NCBI GenBank assembly: GCA_032718475.1
Contig: JAUCBJ010008425.1
Span: forward strand, 1 to 29,428
Direction: 5' to 3'
Origin: Nemertoderma westbladi
Lineage: Eukaryota; Xenacoelomorpha; Nemertodermatida; Nemertodermatidae
Length of the DNA stretch: 29,428 nucleotides
The notes beneath the pieces are model-generated. The model did no database searches. It was not told the origin of the DNA and saw only the letters and a program-made list of their open reading frames with translations. The position numbers and the translations under genes are program-made. Shown here one piece after another: positions 1-10,223 of this stretch (position 1 is its first letter; each line of letters begins with the position of its first letter).

Positions 1-430
1 GACCTTACCGCTTATGGCTGCCCCAACTTACTAACGGCACTTGATCAGACCAACTCTACACACGCAGCAATCCCTTCAGACCTAAAAATAGCTAGGCAAC
101 AATCCAGCCTACAAATATTTGAGTAATAACTATTACGGTACCTGAACAGACCACACAAACAAACACAGGCTAAAACACTGGCAGACTACGATCAAGCCTA
201 GATAAACTACAGTATATGCAGACTCTGAAACTGTTAGTTAGTATGCGTGCTAACACGGTAGTACGACTTACTCTTTAAGAGGGGATTGACCTTACAGTTA
301 TGACTGCCCCAACTTACTAACGGCACTTTATCAGACAAACTCTACACACGCCGTAATCTCTCCAAACCCAACCACAGTCAGACAGCAGCTCAGCCTACAA
401 TTATCTGAACAATCTGAGCAGACTTACACG
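1..430. repeat. 288-bp direct repeat, about 1.5 copies
   Basis: Positions 1-72 and 289-360 share nearly the same sequence, including the run CCCCAACTTACTAACGGCAC. Weaker similarity continues to about 150 in the first copy and about 430 in the second, for example around CAGCCTACAA. The offset of 288 bp suggests a tandem unit cut by the window edge. No coding frame or RNA gene is visible here. The stretch 431-597 shows nothing further except ACCGGT motifs. Confidence 0.7.
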
Positions 431-597
431 TCTTCAGCTCAATATTAACTTACTAGGAAATAAAACTGACAGAAATAAGTAAGCTCCAAAAGAAACAAGG
501 GGTGTACAGTCCCTAATCTCTTAAACAGCCTACCGGTATACAATAATCAAAATCGAATAATACTAAAAGTACTTGTACAGCAGTACCGGTACCGGTG

Positions 598-801
598 ATG
601 ACAGTTAGGCCTACTGACCTACAAAGTACCGGTTCAGTTTTACCGGTCACTACGGTATTTTGCAACCTTATTGCCTACTGCAATAAGATTGTAAACGGTT
701 ACTGTTCGACAGAACAGTATTTTACTGTATTTAATGCCTACACTTGCAACCTTATTGCTTACTGCAATAAGATTATAAACTGTTACTGTTCGCGCTTTTG
801 A
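598..801 (+). CDS. small Cys-rich open frame over a DNA repeat (doubtful)
   Basis: A 67-codon frame opens with ATG at 598. It contains two copies of a peptide of the form CNLIAYCNKI..N.YCS, 28 residues apart. The peptide repeat follows directly from a 48-bp DNA repeat (661-708 and 745-792) whose 84-bp offset is a multiple of three, so an open frame can arise by chance. I do not recognise the protein, and there is no signal peptide or domain. It ends just after the 1.2-kb repeat starts. Most likely it is not a gene. Confidence 0.12.
   Translation: MTVRPTDLQSTGSVLPVTTVFCNLIAYCNKIVNGYCSTEQYFTVFNAYTCNLIAYCNKIINCYCSRF
661..792. repeat. two 48-bp direct repeats, each with an 8-bp stem
   Basis: Copies lie at 661-708 and 745-792 and differ at only a few bases. 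Each contains CTTATTGC, a 5-base loop and GCAATAAG, a perfect 8-bp inverted repeat. The second copy ends inside the TGTTCG that starts the 1.2-kb repeat at 787. Confidence 0.75.
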
Positions 802-1993
802 AGACCTTTAGCAGTTTAACCTGCCAAATTTTATATGTCTTTTAGTTAATTAAAACCACTTTAGCATACGACAATAATTTATGCTAATACGCAAAACATT
901 AGCCGAAATCAGCCCATGCGCGATCATTCACCCGATGGATCTACACCCGGGAGACTGAATTCGGATGCTTGAATTGTATTATTACAGTGTAAGGTTGCAG
1001 TGTAAACTTACTGTATTATTCGATAGATCGTTATTAATTAATCTCTGACAGGTATTATTGGCTTTCGGGAAATATTAACAGTTCCTTTAGGACGTGGCGC
1101 TTTATCTATTTAAACAGAACTAGGACTTATACTAAACGCAACGATACTGCTTGGGATTGAAGTATAAAGCGTATTCTTTAGGAAATACTTTGTTACCAAT
1201 CACAATCATACACACTATTCTGCCGACAGTCAGTACATTTGATCACACATAAAGAGAGCAGTAATTGACTCACGTAGGGTCTGCTAAATAACATTGGATT
1301 CAATACACACCACATTAATATAAATCGCAATTGTTATGTATAGCCGGTCTCTCTAACCTGTAGTGTTATCAAGAAAATTGGGAATTGGGTGATTTATCCG
1401 TATTATCCAAATAGCGATATTTCCATCAACAAATATTTACAATTAATGACTGACGGTAAAATAACAGTACAAACAATATGATTAATGAGTTAGGTAACAG
1501 TTTATACTTTCGATAATTCAAGCAGTTTACGGTACAGCAGTATCTATCCAAAAATGCCGGTGTTTCTGGCTTAGACAGCAATAACAACAAAGTATCAAGA
1601 AAAAACAGTAAGACTGAACACTCTCCTTATGATCGGCAGAAAAGCTACACGTCGACAGGAAAAACCGCCCTGATTGGCCCAAGCCAAACAAAGAACCACG
1701 CGGCCAATGGCTGTTTCCATGTCAGCAACCAGCTGCTAGATGTCGTAATATGAATCATCACGGCTAAACTGTGAAAGGTGGTTGGTGCATTACAAGTTTT
1801 TTGTCTTACCATGTCCGCTAAAACACGTATATAGCAGAATGATTTTTATGTCCGTTAAAACACCTGTAAAGGTACCTTGCGGGCGAGGGGAATATATATA
1901 CAGTTAGGAAACCCTTTTTAGAGTATTCCAGCGCCTGGGGGGGAACTGGCCAGCAAAGGCAAACGTATCAGTTATCCCACAAAAGCTTTTACA
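787..1993 (+). repeat. 1.2-kb TG...CA repeat, copy 1 (LTR-like)
   Basis: This block matches 26888-28150 in the same orientation. Both copies start TGTTCGCGC and end AAAAGCTTTTACA, so they have the TG...CA ends of an LTR. Similarity is strong at both ends and in a central core (1063-1117, about 53 of 55 bases by eye), and weak around 1500-1900. A TATA-like motif lies in the core. No target duplication is visible: the left flank is CTGTTAC and the right flank AAAGACA. It may be a solo LTR or the 3' LTR of an element to the left. Orientation is assigned only from the promoter-like core. Confidence 0.6.
1091..1114 (+). promoter_or_regulatory. promoter-like core in repeat copy 1
   Basis: GACGTGGC, a CRE/G-box-like site, is followed by the TATA-like TATTTAAA at 1107-1114. 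It lies in the best conserved part of the 1.2-kb repeat, about 310 bp from its left end, where a U3 promoter would be expected in an LTR. Function is inferred. Confidence 0.35.
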
Positions 1994-1995
1994 AA

Positions 1996-2238
1996 GACAG
2001 CGACAATTTCCTGACAAGGGGAGGATCGGGTAACAAACCTGAATTAGAAGTTGAAGAGGAGAAATTAGAGCCAACTGAAACTGAGGTGGAACAAGAAAAT
2101 GAAACTGAACTTGAGTCTGAGGTAACATATCCACCTGCCAAACTCCATCTCGGGGTACCAGATTCGTATCGCCTAGGCCGAGGTGATAGTGGAGGTGTAA
2201 GCAAGTCTGGAGAAGACGATGTGTTAGTAATGAACTGA
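1996..2238 (+). CDS. Glu-rich coding-like segment, C-terminal end of an unknown protein
   Basis: An 80-codon frame ends at TGA 2236-2238 and is open upstream to 1870 without a stop. From 2041 on it is strongly acidic, with Glu-rich clusters such as LEVEEEKLEP, then a more ordinary tail ending in GEDDVLVMN. There is no good in-frame ATG near its start, so it would be the terminal exon or a fragment of a longer protein. It begins three bases after the 1.2-kb repeat ends, so the upstream part could be repeat-derived. An AATAAA at 2632 could serve as a polyadenylation signal. The opposite-strand frames here look unnatural. No family is recognised. Confidence 0.35.
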   Translation, partial: DSDNFLTRGGSGNKPELEVEEEKLEPTETEVEQENETELESEVTYPPAKLHLGVPDSYRLGRGDSGGVSKSGEDDVLVMN

Positions 2239-3273
2239 GCATAATATTTTATTACACAAGGAGGACAACATTATGTATGTATGTATCATTAACTATGTAT
2301 GTTTGATTTTGTCAGAGGTGTATGTCTGGTTGTACTGTACAGTATGTAGAAATGTCACATTGATACAGACCATGATGTGGTTGTCAAGTCTTCCCTGTTC
2401 CCTCCCATCGCATCGTTGGTGGCCTGTCCCCGCCTTGGTGCTGTGAAACCCATTGAATCTATTACAGAACATACTTCATCTGTCCAGGATTTGGAATAAC
2501 ATAGAAGAAAATGAGATCTCAAGGTTCGTTCATTTAGAGCAGCAGTAGAGGCCATTATTTGACTAAATGCGGAGGAGACAAAGCAGATAGAGGGGGGGGG
2601 GGGGGGGGGGGGGGTTGAAGAAACTGGACGCAATAAAAATTCATCCCACTCCAGGGGAAATTGGACGCCAATAACAGAAACACTCAAAAATAAACTCTCA
2701 AAAACACTCTCACAATTAAACTGTAACCTGTTCTATTGTGTTTAGTTTATTGTTTTGGTTAAAATAACGTGCCACTGTAACCTGCTCCTTTCCCTAAATT
2801 GAGAAATGAAAATTGAGGCGGGATTTTAATTCGACAAGGCGGGTGTTGCGTCCAGTTGCCCCCTTCCCCCTGTCTCAAGACAAAGTTACAAAGCTACACC
2901 GCACCAGGTTCATTCTGTCAAGTACGATGAACATACAGTATCTGCAATCAGACCCTATCCAGCATTGGGGCGGTCTTATTAGTCCCGCCAAGCTAAGTAC
3001 TTGAACAAAGCCGCCTCCGCTTTGTAGCACATTGATTTCGCGGTGAGGATCATCCAGTGCACAATCTTGTGCTTTGGCAGCCCCATGGAGAAAATAAGCA
3101 TGGTGGACGGCCCATGACTTTTGTGACAGCTACTTCCTACATACCGCCACTGGGAGCTGAGACGCTCCCATTGGTCAACAGTCGATGACTCATCATTAAC
3201 ATCTAACTCGGCCTCCTCTGATGTTCATCATTAACGGCCTCCAACTTCGTCACTATGAACCCTAACTTTAACC
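2239..3273. other. non-coding stretch with a 23-G homopolymer
   Basis: No convincing gene is seen. It contains a TATG/TGTA-rich patch near 2270-2310, a run of 23 G at 2592-2614, and a perfect 12-bp inverted repeat (AACTGGACGCAA at 2622-2633 and its complement at 2846-2857). It also has a short direct repeat of CATCATTAAC near 3190 and 3226. Short open frames here lack ATG starts. Confidence 0.5.
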
Positions 3274-3322
3274 AAGGACTTCTAGAACATAGAATAATAT
3301 ATACTATGTTATAGAAGTCCTT
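3274..3322. repeat. 19-bp inverted repeat with 11-base loop
   Basis: The arms are 3274-3292 (AAGGACTTCTAGAACATAG) and 3304-3322, complementary at 18 of 19 positions, around an AT-rich 11-base loop. It could be a MITE remnant, a pre-miRNA-like hairpin or a cruciform. No flanking terminal repeats were seen. Confidence 0.7.
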
Positions 3323-3440
3323 GCAGAATGAATGCCAGGGTTGAGCTAGGCTGCAGCATTTAATGTAATGTTCCCAAAGGTTTAGGATCAAGGCGTCTGA
3401 TTCGAATTCTAAATATTAATTTCATAATTATTTATTTTAG

Positions 3441-3564
3441 GAACGATCATCACGGTCACCATGGCAAGAAGGGGAAGTTGATGCAGGGCATCTCGGTGAA
3501 AATTGGTAAACTTAACATGGTGTTTAATAACCGACGTGGCGGAAAGCGACCTAAATCTGATTGA
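3441..3564 (+). CDS. possible terminal exon of an unknown basic protein
   Basis: A T-rich tract ending TTATTTTAG at 3440 is a good 3' splice-site candidate. The next 40 codons (3442-3561) are open and end at TGA 3562-3564. The peptide starts with a His/Gly/Lys-rich stretch (DHHGHHGKKGK), contains QGISVKIGKLNMVF and ends basic (RRGGKRPKSD). An internal in-frame ATG lies at 3481. It is short, so chance is possible. No upstream exon could be joined with confidence; the Glu-rich segment at 1996-2238 already ends in a stop. Family unknown. Confidence 0.3.
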
Positions 3565-3833
3565 TAAACTCCGGTGTTGGTGAACTTTCCTCAGTGTTTG
3601 ATATCAGTATCTGTACTGTATGTAACAAAAGGTGAAATATAGTATGGATTGTAATAGGACTAATAGAAGCAAACTTGTAATGCGAGTAATAATGTTACGG
3701 TGTCAGGAAATTCAAAAAACAATATATGAGAGTCAATAACACACACGCTTCCTTTTCATTTTGGTAACAATCTGCTACACAATAACTGAATTAATTTGTA
3801 ATTATTTATCAGGGGAAGGTTTCTTGCAAAAGG
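3565..3833. other. AT-rich non-coding spacer before the minisatellite
   Basis: No coding frame, RNA gene or long repeat is seen. If 3441-3564 is a real exon, this would hold its 3' untranslated region, but I see no clear AATAAA. Confidence 0.4.
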
Positions 3834-4070
3834 AGTTTGTTGGGTAAGCTACCTGGAGCGAGGTTTGATGGCTAAGCTACCTGAAGCGAGGTTTGTTGGG
3901 TAAGCTATACAGTGCAAGGTTTGTATGCTAAGCTTCCTGGAGCGAGGTTTGTTAGGTAAGCTACCCGGAGCGAGGTTTGTTGGGTAAGCTACCCGGAGCG
4001 AGGTTTGTTGGCTAATCTACCTGGAGCGAGGTTTGTTAGGTAAGCTATACGGAGCGAGGTTTGTTGGGTA

Positions 4071-4810
4071 AGCTACCCAGAGCGAGGTTTGTTGGGTAAG
4101 CTACCCAGTGCGAGGTTTGTTGGGTAAGCTACCTGGAGGGAGGTTTGTTGGGTAAGCTACTGAGATTGAGGTTTGTTGGGTAAGCTACCCCGAGCGAGGT
4201 TTGTTGGGTAAGCTACCCCGAGCGAGGTTTGTTGGGTAAGCTACCTAGATTGAGGTTTGTTGGGTATGCTACCCAGAGGCAGGTTTGTTAGGTAAGCTAC
4301 CTGGAGCGTAGCGAGGTTTGTTGGGTAAGCTACCTGGATTGAGGTTTGTTGGGTAAGCTACCTGGAGCGAGGTTTGTTGGGTAAGCTACCTGGATGCGAG
4401 GTTTGTTGGGTAAGCTACCTGGAGCGAGGTTTGTTGGGTAAGCTACCCAGAGCGAGGTTTGTTGGGTAAGCTACCCAGTGCGAGGTTTGTTGGGTAAGCT
4501 ACCTGGAGGGAGGTTTGTTGGGTAAGCTTCTGAGATTGAGGTTTGTTGGGTAAGCTACCCCGAGCGAGGTTTGTTGGGTAAGCTACCCCGAGCGAGGTTT
4601 GTTGGGTAAGCTACCTAGATTGAGGTTTGTTGGGTATGCTACCCAGAGGCAGGTTTGTTAGGTAAGCTACCTGGAGCGTAGCGAGGTTTGTTGGGTAAGC
4701 TACCTGGATTGAGGTTTGTTGGGTAAGCTACCTGGAGCGAGGTTTGTTGGGTAAGCTACCTGGATGCGAGGTTTGTTGGGTAAGCTACCTGGAGCGAGGT
4801 TTGTTGGGTA
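4071..4810 (+). repeat. 370-bp higher-order repeat, two copies
   Basis: Within the minisatellite, 4071-4440 is repeated almost exactly at 4441-4810. Diagnostic variants keep the same spacing: the 'agtgcg' monomer, and the 4-base-longer unit CTGGAGCGTAGCGAGG at 4301 and 4671. Confidence 0.85.
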
Positions 4811-7090
4811 AGCTACCTGGAGGGAGGTTTGTTGAGTAAGGTACACGGAGCGAGGTTTATTGGGTAAGCTACCTGGAGGGAGGTTTTTTGGGTAAGCTAC
4901 CTGGAGCGAGGTTTGTTGGGTAAGCTACATGGATTGAGGTTTGATGGGTAAGTTACCTGGAGGGAGGTTTGTTGGGTAAGCTACCCAGAGCGTGGTTTGT
5001 TGGCTAAGCTATTCGGAGCGAGGTTTGTTGGGTAAGCTACCCGGAGCGAGGTTTGTTGGCTAAGCTACCTGGAGCGAGGTTTGTTAGGTAAGCTACCCGG
5101 AGCGAGGTTTGTTGTGTAAGCTACCCGGAGCGAGGTTTGTTGGCTAAGCTACCTGGAGCGAGGTTTGTTAGGTAAGCTACCCGGAGCGAGGTTTGTTGGG
5201 TAAGCTACCCAGAGCGAGATTTGTTGGGTAAGCTACCCAGAGCGAGGTTTGTTTGGAAAGCTACCTGGAGGGAGGTTTTTTGGGTAAGCACCTAGATTGA
5301 GGTTTGTTAGGTAAGCTACCTAGATTGAGGTTTGTTGGGTAAGCTACCCCTAGCGAGGTTTGTTGGGTAAGCTACCTGGAGGGAGGTTTGTTGGGTAAGC
5401 TACCTGGATTGAGGTTTGTTGGGTAAGCTACCCGGAGCAAGGTTTGTTGGGTAAGTTACCAGGAGCGAGGTTTGTTGGCTAAGCTACCCGGAGGGAGGTT
5501 TGGTGGGAAAGTTACAGTATCTGGAGCGAGGTTTGTTGGGTAAACTACCTGGAGGGAGGTTTGTTGGGTAAGCTACCTGGAGCGAGGTTTGTTGGGTAAG
5601 CTACCCGGAGCGAGGTTTGTTAGGTAAGCTACCCCGAGCGAGGTTTGTTGGGTAAGCTACCTGGATTGAGGTTTGTTGGGTAAGCTACCCAGAGCGAGGT
5701 TTGTTGTGTAAGTTACCAGGAGAGAGGTTTGTTGGCTAAGCTACCTGGAGGGAGGTTTGTTGGGAAAGCTACAGTACCTGGAGCGAGGTTTGTTGGGTAA
5801 ACTACCTGGAGGGAGGATTGTTGGGTAAGCTACCCGGAGCGACGTTTGTTGGGTAAGTTACCTGGAGCGAGGTTTGTTGGATAAGCTACCTGGATTGAGG
5901 TTTGTTGGGTAAGCTACCTGGAGCGAGGTTTGTTGGGTCAGCTACCTGGAGGGAGGTTTGTTGGGTAAGCTACACGGAGCGAGGTTTATTGGGTAAGCTA
6001 CCTGGAGGGAGGTTTGTTGGGTAAGCTACCAGGAGCGAGGTTTGTTGGGTAAGCTACATGGATTGAGGTTTGATGGGTAAGTTACCTGGAGGGAGGTTTG
6101 TTGGGTAAGCTAAACAGTGCAAGGTTTGTATGCTAAGCTTCCTGGAGCGAGGTTTGTTAGGTAAGCTACCCGGAGCGTGGCTTGTTGGGTAAGCTACGCA
6201 GAGCGAGGTTTTTTGGGTAAGCTACCTGGAGGGAGGTTTGTTGGCTAAGCTACTCGGAGCGAGGTTTGTTGGGTAAGCTACCCGGAGCGAGGTTTATTGG
6301 GTAAGCTACCTGGAGGAAGGGTTGTTGGGTAAGCTACCTGGATTGAGGTTTGTTGGGTAAGCTACCTGGAGGTAGGTTTGTTGGGTAAGCTACCTGGATT
6401 GAGGTTTGTCGGGTAAGCTACCTGGAGCGAGGTTTGTTGGGTAAGCTGCCTGGAGCGACGTTTGTTGGGTAAGCTACCAGGAGAGTGGTTTGTTGGGTAT
6501 GCTACCTGGAGCGAGGTTTGTTGGGTAAGCTACCTGGATTGAGGTTTGTTGGGTAAGCGACCTGGAGGGAGGTTTGTTGGTTAAGCTACCCGGAGCGAGG
6601 TTTGTTGGGTATGCTACCTGGATTGAGGTTTGTTGGGTAAGCTACCTGGAGGGAGGTTTGTTGGGTAAGCTACTTGGATTGAGGTTTATCGGGTAAGCTA
6701 CCTGGAGCGAGGTTTGTTGGGTAAGCTGCCTGGAGCGAGGTTTGTTGGGTAAGCTACCAGGAGCGAGGTTTGTTGGGTAAGCTACCTGGAGGGAGGTTTG
6801 TTGGGTAAGCTACGTGGATTGAGGTTTGTCGGGTAAGCTACCTGGAGCGAGGTTTGTTGGGTAAGCTGCCTGGAGCAACGTTTGTTGGGTAAGCTACCAG
6901 GAGCGAAGTTTGTTGGGTATGATACCTGGAGCGAGGTTTGTTGGGTAAGCTATGGATTGAGGTTTGTTGGGTAAGCTACCTGGAGGAAGGTTTGTTGGTT
7001 AAGCTACCAGGAGCGAGGTTTGTAGGGTATGCTACCTGGAGCGAGGTTTGTTGGGTTAGCTACCTGGAGGGAGGTTTGTTGGGTAAGCTA

Positions 7091-8150
7091 CCTGGATTGA
7101 GGTTTGTCGGGTAAGCTTCCTGTAGCGAGGTTTGTTGGGTAAGCTGCCTGGAGCGACGTTTGTTGGGTAAGCTACCAGGAGCGAGGTTTGTTGGGTATGC
7201 TACCTGGAGCGAGGTTTGTTGGCTAAGCTACTCGGAGCGAGGTTTGTTGGGTAAGCTACCTGGAGGGAGGTTTGTTGGGTAAGCTACCTGGAGTGAGGTT
7301 TGTTGGTTAAGCTACCCGGAGCGAGGTTTGTTGGGTAAGCTACCTGGAGGGAGGTTTGTTGGGTAAGCTACCTGGATTGAGGTTTGTCGGGTAAGCTTCC
7401 TGGAGCGAGGTTTGTTGGGTAAGCTGCCTGGAGCGACGTTTGTTGGGTAAGCTACCAGGAGCGAGGTTTGTTGGGTATGCGACCTGGAGCGAGGTTTGTT
7501 GGCTAAGCTACTCGGAGCGAGGTTTGTTGGGTATGCTACCTGGAGCGAGGTTTGTTGGGTAAGCTACCTGGAGGGAGGTTTGTTGGGTAAGCTACCTGGA
7601 TTGAGGTTTGTCGGGTAAGCTTCCTGGAGCGAGGTTTGTTGGGAAAGCTGCCTGGAGCGACGTTTGTTGGGTAAGCTACCAGGAGCGAGGTTTGTTGGGT
7701 ATGCTACCTGGAGCGAGGTTTGTTGGCTAAGCTACTCGGAGCGAGGTTTGTTGGGTAAGCTACCTGGAGGGAGGTTTGTTGGGTAAGCTACCTGGAGTGA
7801 GGTTTGTTGGTTAAGCTACCCGGAGCGAGGTTTGTTGGGTAAGCTACCTGGAGGGAGGTTTGTTGGGTAAGCTACCTGGATTGAGGTTTGTCGGGTAAGC
7901 TTCCTGGAGCGAGGTTTGTTGGGTAAGCTGCCTGGAGCGACGTTTGTTGGGTAAGCTACCAGGAGCGAGGTTTGTTGGGTATGCTACCTGGAGCGAGGAT
8001 TGTTGGCTAAGCTACTCGGAGCGAGGTTTGTTGGGTAAGCTACCTGGAGCGAGGTTTGTTGGGTAAGCTACCTGGATTGTGGTTTGTTGGTAAGCTTCTC
8101 GGAGCGAGGTTTGTTGGGTAGGCTACCCGGAGCGAGGTTTGTTGGGTAAG
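7091..8150 (+). repeat. 280-bp higher-order repeat (10 monomers)
   Basis: The marker series GGATTGA, TTTGTCGGG, AAGCTTCC, AAGCTGCC, GGAGCGACG, TACCAGG, GGGTATGC starts at 7091, 7371, 7595 and 7875. The steps are 280, 224 and 280 bp, that is 10, 8 and 10 monomers. The 224-bp step looks like one block that lost two monomers. Confidence 0.8.
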
Positions 8151-10223
8151 CTACCTGGATTGAGGTTTGTTGGGTAAGCTACCTGGAGGGAGGTTTGTTG
8201 GGTAAGCTACCTGGATTGAGGTTTGTCGGGTAAGCTACCTGGAGCGAGGTTTGTTGGGTAAGCTTCCTGGAGCGACGTTTGTTGGGTAAGCTACCAGGAG
8301 CGAGGTTTGTTGGGTATGCTACCTGGAGCGAGGTTTGTTGGGTAAGCTACCTGGAACGAGGTTTGTTGGGTAAGCTACCTGGATTGTGGTTTGTTGGTAA
8401 GCTACCCGGAGCGAGGTTTGTTGGGTAGGCTACCCGGAGCGAGGTTTGTTGGGTGAGCTACCTGGAGGGAGGTTTGTTGGGTAAGCTACCTGGAGGGAGG
8501 TTTGTTGGGTAAGCTACCCGGAGCGAGGTTTGTTGGGTAAGCTACCTGGAGCGAGGTTTGTTGGGTAGGCTACCCGGAGCGAGGTTTGTTGGGTAAGCTA
8601 CCTGGAGGGAGGTTTGTTGGGTAAGCTACCTGGAGCGAGGTTTGTTGGGTAAGCTACCTGGAGCGAGGTTTGTTGTGTAAGCTACCTGGATTGTGGTTTG
8701 TTGGTAAGCTACCCTGAGCGAGGTTTGTTGGGTAGGCTACCCGGAGCGAGGTTTGTTGGGTAAGCTACCTGGAGGGAGGTTTGTTGGGTAAGCTACCCGG
8801 AGCGAGGTTTGTTGGGTAAGCTACCTGGAGGGAGGTTTGTTGGGTAAGCTACCTGGAGGGAGGTTTGTTGGGTAAGCTACCCGGAGCGAGGTTTGTTGGG
8901 TAAGCTACCTGGAGCGAGGTTTGTTGGGTAAGCTACCTGGATTGTGGTTTGTTGGTAAGCTACCCGGAGCGAGGTTTGTTGGGTAGGCTACCCGAAGCGA
9001 GGGTTTGTTGGGTAAGCTACCTGGAGGGAGGTTTATTGGATAAGCTACCTGGATTGTGGTTTGTTGGTAAGCTACCCGGAGCGAGGTTTGTTGGGTAGGC
9101 TACCTGGAGGGAGGTTTGTTGGGTAAGCTACCTGGAGGGAAATTTGTTGGTTAAGCTACCTGGATTGTAGTTTGTTGGTAAGCTACCCGGAGCGAAGTTT
9201 GTTGGGTAAGCTACCTGGAGGGAGGTTTGTTGGGTAAGCTACGTGGAGGGAGGTTTGTTGGGTAAGCTACCCGGAGCGAGGTTTGTTGGGTAAGCCACCT
9301 GGAGCGAGGTTTGTTGGGTAAGCTACCTGGATTGTGGTTTGTTGGTAAGCTACCCGGAGCGAGGTTTGTTGGGTATGCTACCTGGAGCGAGGTTTGTTGG
9401 GTAAGCTACCTGGAGCGTGGTTTGTTGGGTAAGCTACCTGGATTGTGGTTTGTTGGTAAGCTACCCGGAGCGAGGTTTGTTGGGTAGGCTACCCGGAGCG
9501 AGGTTTGTTGGGTAAGCTACCTGGAGGGAGGTTTGTTGGGTAAGCTACCTAGAGGGAGGTTTGTTGGGTAAGCTACCCGGAGCGAGGTTTGTTGGGTAAG
9601 CTACCTGGAGCGAGGTTTGTTGGGTAGGCTACCCGGAGCGAGGTTTGTTGGGTAAGCTACCTGGAGGGAGGTTTGTTGGGTAAGCTACCTGGAGCGAGGT
9701 TTGTTGGGTAAGCTACCTGGAGCGAGGTTTGTTGGGTAAGCTACCTGGATTGTGGTTTGTTGGTAAGCTACCCGGAGCGAGGTTTGTTGGGTAGGCTACC
9801 CGGAGCGAGGTTTGTTGGGTAAGCTACCTGGAGGGAGGTTTGTTGGGTAAGCTACCCGGAGCGAGGTTTGTTGGGTAAGCTACCTGGAGGGAGGTTTGTT
9901 GGGTAAGCTACCTGGAGGGAGGTTTGTTGGGTAAGCTACCCAGAGCGAGGTTTGTTGGGTAAGCTACCCGGAGCGAGGTTTGTTGGGTAGGCTACCCGGA
10001 GCGAGGTTTGTTGGGTAAGCTACCTGGAGGGAGGTTTGTTGGGTAAGCTACCTGGAGGGAGGTTTGTTGGGTAAGCTACCCGGAGCGAGGTTTGTTGGGT
10101 AAGCTACCCGGAGCGAGGATTGTTGGGTAAGCTACCTGGAGGGAGGTTTGTTGGGTAAGCTACCTGGAGGGAGGTTTGTTGGGTAAGCTACCCGGAGCGA
10201 GGTTTGTTGGGTAAGCTACCTGG

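Larger units (their letters stand above)
3834..10223 (+). repeat. 28-bp minisatellite array, about 228 monomers
   Basis: About 6.4 kb of head-to-tail 28-bp units. Each unit has a conserved 19-base part, GGTTTGTTGGGTAAGCTAC, and a variable 9-base part whose common forms are CTGGAGCGA, CTGGAGGGA, CTGGATTGA, CCGGAGCGA and CAGGAGCGA. A 27-bp variant (one G fewer in TTGGG, with CTGGATTGT before it) recurs between about 8060 and 9770. The + strand is rich in G and T. No long open frame crosses it, because 28 is not a multiple of three and the unit carries TAA. Both edges are sharp: AT-rich DNA on the left, and on the right a mid-monomer switch into gypsy gag codons. Confidence 0.97.

Noticed and set aside
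1904-2242. 112-codon - strand frame with many Leu and His
   Set aside because: It is opposite the Glu-rich + frame; its composition is the expected antisense of Glu codons and no domain is visible.
2355-2687. 110-codon - strand frame with a Pro run
   Set aside because: It starts at TTG, and the Pro run is only the 23-G homopolymer. No family features.
2813-3004. 63-codon + frame
   Set aside because: Non-ATG start, unremarkable composition and no support from splice or poly(A) signals.
3203-3391. 62-codon - strand frame
   Set aside because: It spans the 3274-3322 hairpin and shows no protein-like organisation.
3380-3410. tRNA B-box-like GATTCGAATTC
   Set aside because: No A box, acceptor stem or cloverleaf could be drawn around it.
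3834-10223. CRISPR array
   Set aside because: Units are head-to-tail 28-mers with no unique spacers, in a retroelement-rich eukaryotic context, and no cas genes.
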